From the NCBI RefSeq assembly GCF_001544915.2, contig NZ_FCOE02000041.1, positions 1 through 64,000 on the forward strand: a DNA stretch of 64,000 nt. Reading direction: 5' to 3'. The translations under genes were made by a program, and so were the position numbers. A model generated the notes under the pieces. That model worked only from the letters and a program-made list of their open reading frames with translations. It did no database searches and had not been told where the DNA came from. Below, one piece after another: positions 61,456 through 64,000 of this stretch. Position 1 is the stretch's first letter. Each line of letters opens with the position of its first letter. The stretch comes from Caballeronia pedi (GTDB lineage Bacteria > Pseudomonadota > Gammaproteobacteria > Burkholderiales > Burkholderiaceae).

Positions 61456-62607
61456 GTGCATAGTCATCCTGCGCTTTTCCGGTTGACCACTGCTGTCATT
61501 GCGGCGTTGGCGGCCATGTTCCTTCACGCACGCGCCTATGAAAGGCAGCCGCTCAGTTTCAAGGATCCAGAAGACGGGCAACTCGACATGAGCGACTTCC
61601 TTCTTAAACACAAAGGCGCGCTACCCGTGCCGGTTGTGATTACGGAACCAGCCGTAGGCTACGGCCTCGGACTTGGGTTGCTTTTCTTTTCCGGGCCGAT
61701 TGCCGAAGCCGCGACGGACTCGACAACCGAACGTCCGAACCGTGCTCCACCAAATGTCACGGCGTTAGGCGGCCTTTACACGCAGAACGGCACCTGGGCA
61801 GCGGCGGCGGGGCACTTTCACACATGGGACGATGATCGGTTCCGCTACCTCGGCGCAGTTGCGAAGGTTGACGCGCATCTCGACTACTTCGACGCGTCCG
61901 GTCAGGCGAGGGGTTACACATTGCAAGGAGCCGGTCTGCTCCAGCAGTTTCTTGCGCGCATCGGGAATAGCCGCTGGTATGTTGGCGTGCGTTACGTGTT
62001 CTTCGACGCTTCATCGAATTTTACGGGCGGGGCCGTTCCCACTGACGTGAGCAACTTCCAGAAGGATCAGCGGATCGGTGCCGGAAGTCTGATCCTGGAT
62101 TACGATTCGCGCGACAACATCTTCTATCCGGGCTCCGGCAGCTTCGCCGAACTCGAGAGCCAGTTCGCGCGTACCGGCTTCGGCGGGACTCAGAACTACG
62201 ACTTGTAAGCCGCGCGCGGGTACACATGGATTCCGCTTTCACGTACCGTGATTCTCGGCCTGCGCGTGGACACAAAGTTTTCGACGGGCGACATCCCGTT
62301 TTATGCGCAACCTTATGTTGATCTGCGGGGCGTGCAGAAGGGCCGATATCAGGACCGCAATGCCGTGGCCACCGAGGCAGAGTTGCGGTGGGATCTTACG
62401 CCGCGTTGGTCGGTGCTCGGTTTCACCGGCATCGGAAAGGCGTACGGGCAATTACAAAGTTTTTCCGAGGCGCAGAACGTCCAGAGTGTCGGGGCGGGAT
62501 TCCGATACCTGATCGCGCGCAAGCTCGGCCTTTCGATCGGGATCGACGTTGCCCACAGTAAGAACCAAAACGCGTTCTACATACAGATCGGTAGCGGATG
62601 GCGCTGA
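61456..62607 (+). pseudogene. outer-membrane beta-barrel protein split by an in-frame stop
   Basis: A BamA/surface-antigen-like barrel protein. GTG at 61456 (AAAAGGGG upstream) starts a signal peptide (VIAALAAMFLHARA). Alternating-hydrophobic strands follow until TAA at 62206-62208. The same frame then continues without loss through ARGYTWIPLSRTVILGLR and further strands to 62607, ending FYIQIGSGWR. A single base change (for example CAA to TAA) explains the stop. The N-terminal piece alone lacks the last strands needed to insert into the membrane. Last gene of the lipoprotein operon. Confidence 0.78.
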
Positions 62608-63671
62608 TACGGGCGGCGATCGATGTGAGGCGGAAAATCTCCTGGTCTCTCCACGGAGGGGTCCGCTCGACGGGACGGAGGAGGGGCCAAGCTTCAATAA
62701 GATGTGGCCACGGAGTCGCGGCGCTCTACTACGCAATACCGCTGAACGGGTGTCTACGGCCAGTTCCGGCTGCTCGCCTGAGTCATAGTGCGAGCACTTG
62801 AACGACCGGTTCAGTTCGAAAACCGCCCGGCGCTCAAGCAGTGCTTATTGATCGTAGCCGAAGCTCGTCGGCCAAGCACCTTTCGGCTTTATGTCGCTTT
62901 GCTCTCGTTGGCGATTCGATGGCGGTACACGTCGGCATCGGAGAAATCCGAACGAGTTGTCGTGACTCCGCTGTCGCCGGTCCTGCGATCGCGCCTTCAG
63001 GCGCGGCTAAAGGAGTGGTTCCCTAGTCCGCGTCCGTGTTGCGGGGACCTTGAAAACGGGCTGACATTGGTTGATTGGTTGACACGACTCATCGCGTGCA
63101 CGACGCCTACGCTGCACGAACGACGTTCCTTCTTCGGAACCGAGCGGGTGACCGGTACTGCGCTTGTGTATTATGTGTATTATTTCAACAGTATCGACAG
63201 CTTTGCGATGATACGGATCGCCGATACCTCTCTGCAGCGTGGAACGATAACTCGTTGCGAGGATTTGGCGGTCGAGGAAATCTGCTGAGTTATCGCCACG
63301 TGGCAAACTTCGAGCACGATTCGCAAGTCCTTTAGCGGAACGGCTACTGTTCGGACGCGCAGGCGCTCGGCCTGCTCGATCAGCTTCTGGACACGCGCGA
63401 TCGACTCTTCGCTCGGTTCCATTCTAAATCCATTTTTTTGGATGCTTTTCATAGTCTTACGATTGGGACTCTATGAAGGGGACGCGCTCGTTGTCCACTA
63501 ATGCATACGGCTGCAGCCTCGACAATCGCCGCGCCTGTCAAGCACGCTATGACCTTGCAGTCTGCGCCCGCTTTCGCGACTGGAAGCCAACGGAAGACAG
63601 GCTTGCAAGCGGCAGAACGTCCGTCTATAGATAAGTCTTGTCGACAGTTAGATTTACAGAACGTGGAATCG
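62608..63671. other. mostly non-coding region
   Basis: Over 1 kb. Apart from a doubtful small leftward frame (63180-63422) I see no gene, repeat or terminator. Reading frames on the forward strand are short or have non-protein-like composition. Confidence 0.4.
63180..63422 (-). CDS. small hypothetical protein (doubtful)
   Basis: An 80-residue frame starting MEPSEESIARVQKLIEQAER, which looks like an amphipathic helix followed by a short hydrophobic strand (IVLEVCHVAI). No clear ribosome site and no family recognised. The second half is basic and less convincing. Confidence 0.3.
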   Translation of the reverse strand: MEPSEESIARVQKLIEQAERLRVRTVAVPLKDLRIVLEVCHVAITQQISSTAKSSQRVIVPRCREVSAIRIIAKLSILLK

Positions 63672-64000
63672 TTAAAGACAGCAACTTATATCGCCCGGCG
63701 CGTTATTGCCGGCGCTACCTGTCCCACGAAGCCCTACCCATGTCCCGGAACCCTGATAGTTCGGGCGCACCATGACAGCCGCGCCCGCCGGTGGTTGCTG
63801 GCCGGACACATACACGTCCATCGCCAGATCGTTAGCTAGGACATTCTGCGAGATCACTTGCTGCTGTGTCTGATCAGCCCACGTTTTGGCTATGCACGTG
63901 CCTACAACTTTGGGTTGCTGCTGGCTGGTGCCCACCGGTTGAACGCCGGGCGACTGTTGCGTCACGCAAGCTGAAATGACGCAGGTCACAACATAAATCG
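63672..64000 (-). CDS. partial lipoprotein, continues beyond right edge
   Basis: A leftward frame open to the window edge. It contains VISAC, a lipobox-like site, near its beginning and a Gln-rich stretch (SQQQPKVVGTC), then about 75 residues ending GDISCC and Leu before the stop at 63672. A GTG at 63989 is a possible start, but the frame is also open upstream, so the true N-terminus may lie outside. Probably an exported lipoprotein of about 110 residues; family not recognised. Confidence 0.5.
   Translation of the reverse strand, partial: IYVVTCVISACVTQQSPGVQPVGTSQQQPKVVGTCIAKTWADQTQQQVISQNVLANDLAMDVYVSGQQPPAGAAVMVRPNYQGSGTWVGLRGTGSAGNNAPGDISCCL

Noticed and set aside
62788..63288. 166-codon forward frame in the right-hand gap
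   Set aside because: No ribosome site, low-quality composition and no motif; a doubtful reverse frame overlaps its 3' end.
1..64000. CRISPR arrays, tRNA or rRNA genes, replication origin
   Set aside because: I saw no regularly spaced direct repeats, no tRNA-like cloverleaf ends, no rRNA segments and no iteron or parAB/repA genes.

Overview
The window looks like a piece of a Burkholderiaceae replicon (Paraburkholderia/Caballeronia/Burkholderia type). It is GC-rich, carries two trimeric porins of the Burkholderia type, and has many LysR, MarR, TetR and GntR regulators next to catabolic operons and MFS importers. It has no ribosomal, tRNA or core housekeeping genes and many gene remnants, so it reads as accessory DNA (second chromosome, megaplasmid or chromosomal island). 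The genus is inferred from gene content only.

Layout. (1) 1-1097: degraded FdhF/YdeP-type molybdopterin oxidoreductase. (2) 1499-8404: a complete phthalate cluster: MarR regulator, divergent OphD-type permease, then ophA1-ophA2-ophB-ophC, predicted to convert phthalate to protocatechuate. The same near-perfect ATTAGATATCTAAT palindrome sits just downstream of a -10-like hexamer at both promoters. (3) 8405-11000: a graveyard of fragments (aldehyde dehydrogenase, ammonia-lyase, aminotransferase) around a CTP-synthase-like amidotransferase that lacks its catalytic His. (4) 11002-17008: secreted repeat protein, beta-carbonic anhydrase, SDR and two NmrA-type proteins in one leftward operon, with a divergent LysR gene. 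(5) 17672-20161: RES-Xre toxin-antitoxin pair followed by a putative HExxH protein and small unknown genes. (6) 20379-22248: frameshifted LysR gene and an SDR. (7) 23200-29409: leftward operon of GntP permease, SAF-type oxidoreductase, amidohydrolase and MFS transporter, probably for a sugar acid, with a divergent GntR regulator and three candidate operators. (8) 30199-33351: Tat-exported alkylsulfatase with two unknown partner genes. (9) 34067-45550: porin, TetR regulator and a tightly packed operon (hydrolase, aryl-CoA ligase, VOC protein, aryl-CoA-type FAD monooxygenase, thioesterase, maleate-isomerase-like protein, MFS, thiolase, second thioesterase). This is the best candidate for an undescribed aromatic catabolic pathway. 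(10) 45902-48176: MFS and LysR. (11) 48799-52900: two DUF1254 proteins and a metallo-beta-lactamase-fold hydrolase. (12) 52968-54116: wrecked IS1182-type element joined to a chrB fragment. (13) 54177-62607: second porin, then an envelope operon of a membrane protein, two paralogous LssY_C-like lipoproteins, a third lipoprotein with a hydrolase motif, and an outer-membrane barrel gene split by an in-frame stop. (14) 62608-64000: mostly empty; a partial lipoprotein runs off the right edge.

How the parts work together. Several modules repeat one logic: outer-membrane porin or inner-membrane symporter, catabolic enzymes, and a dedicated regulator whose probable operators can be read from the DNA. 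At least five genes are interrupted (frameshift or stop), and several more survive only as fragments. A family of short intergenic repeats is scattered through the gaps.
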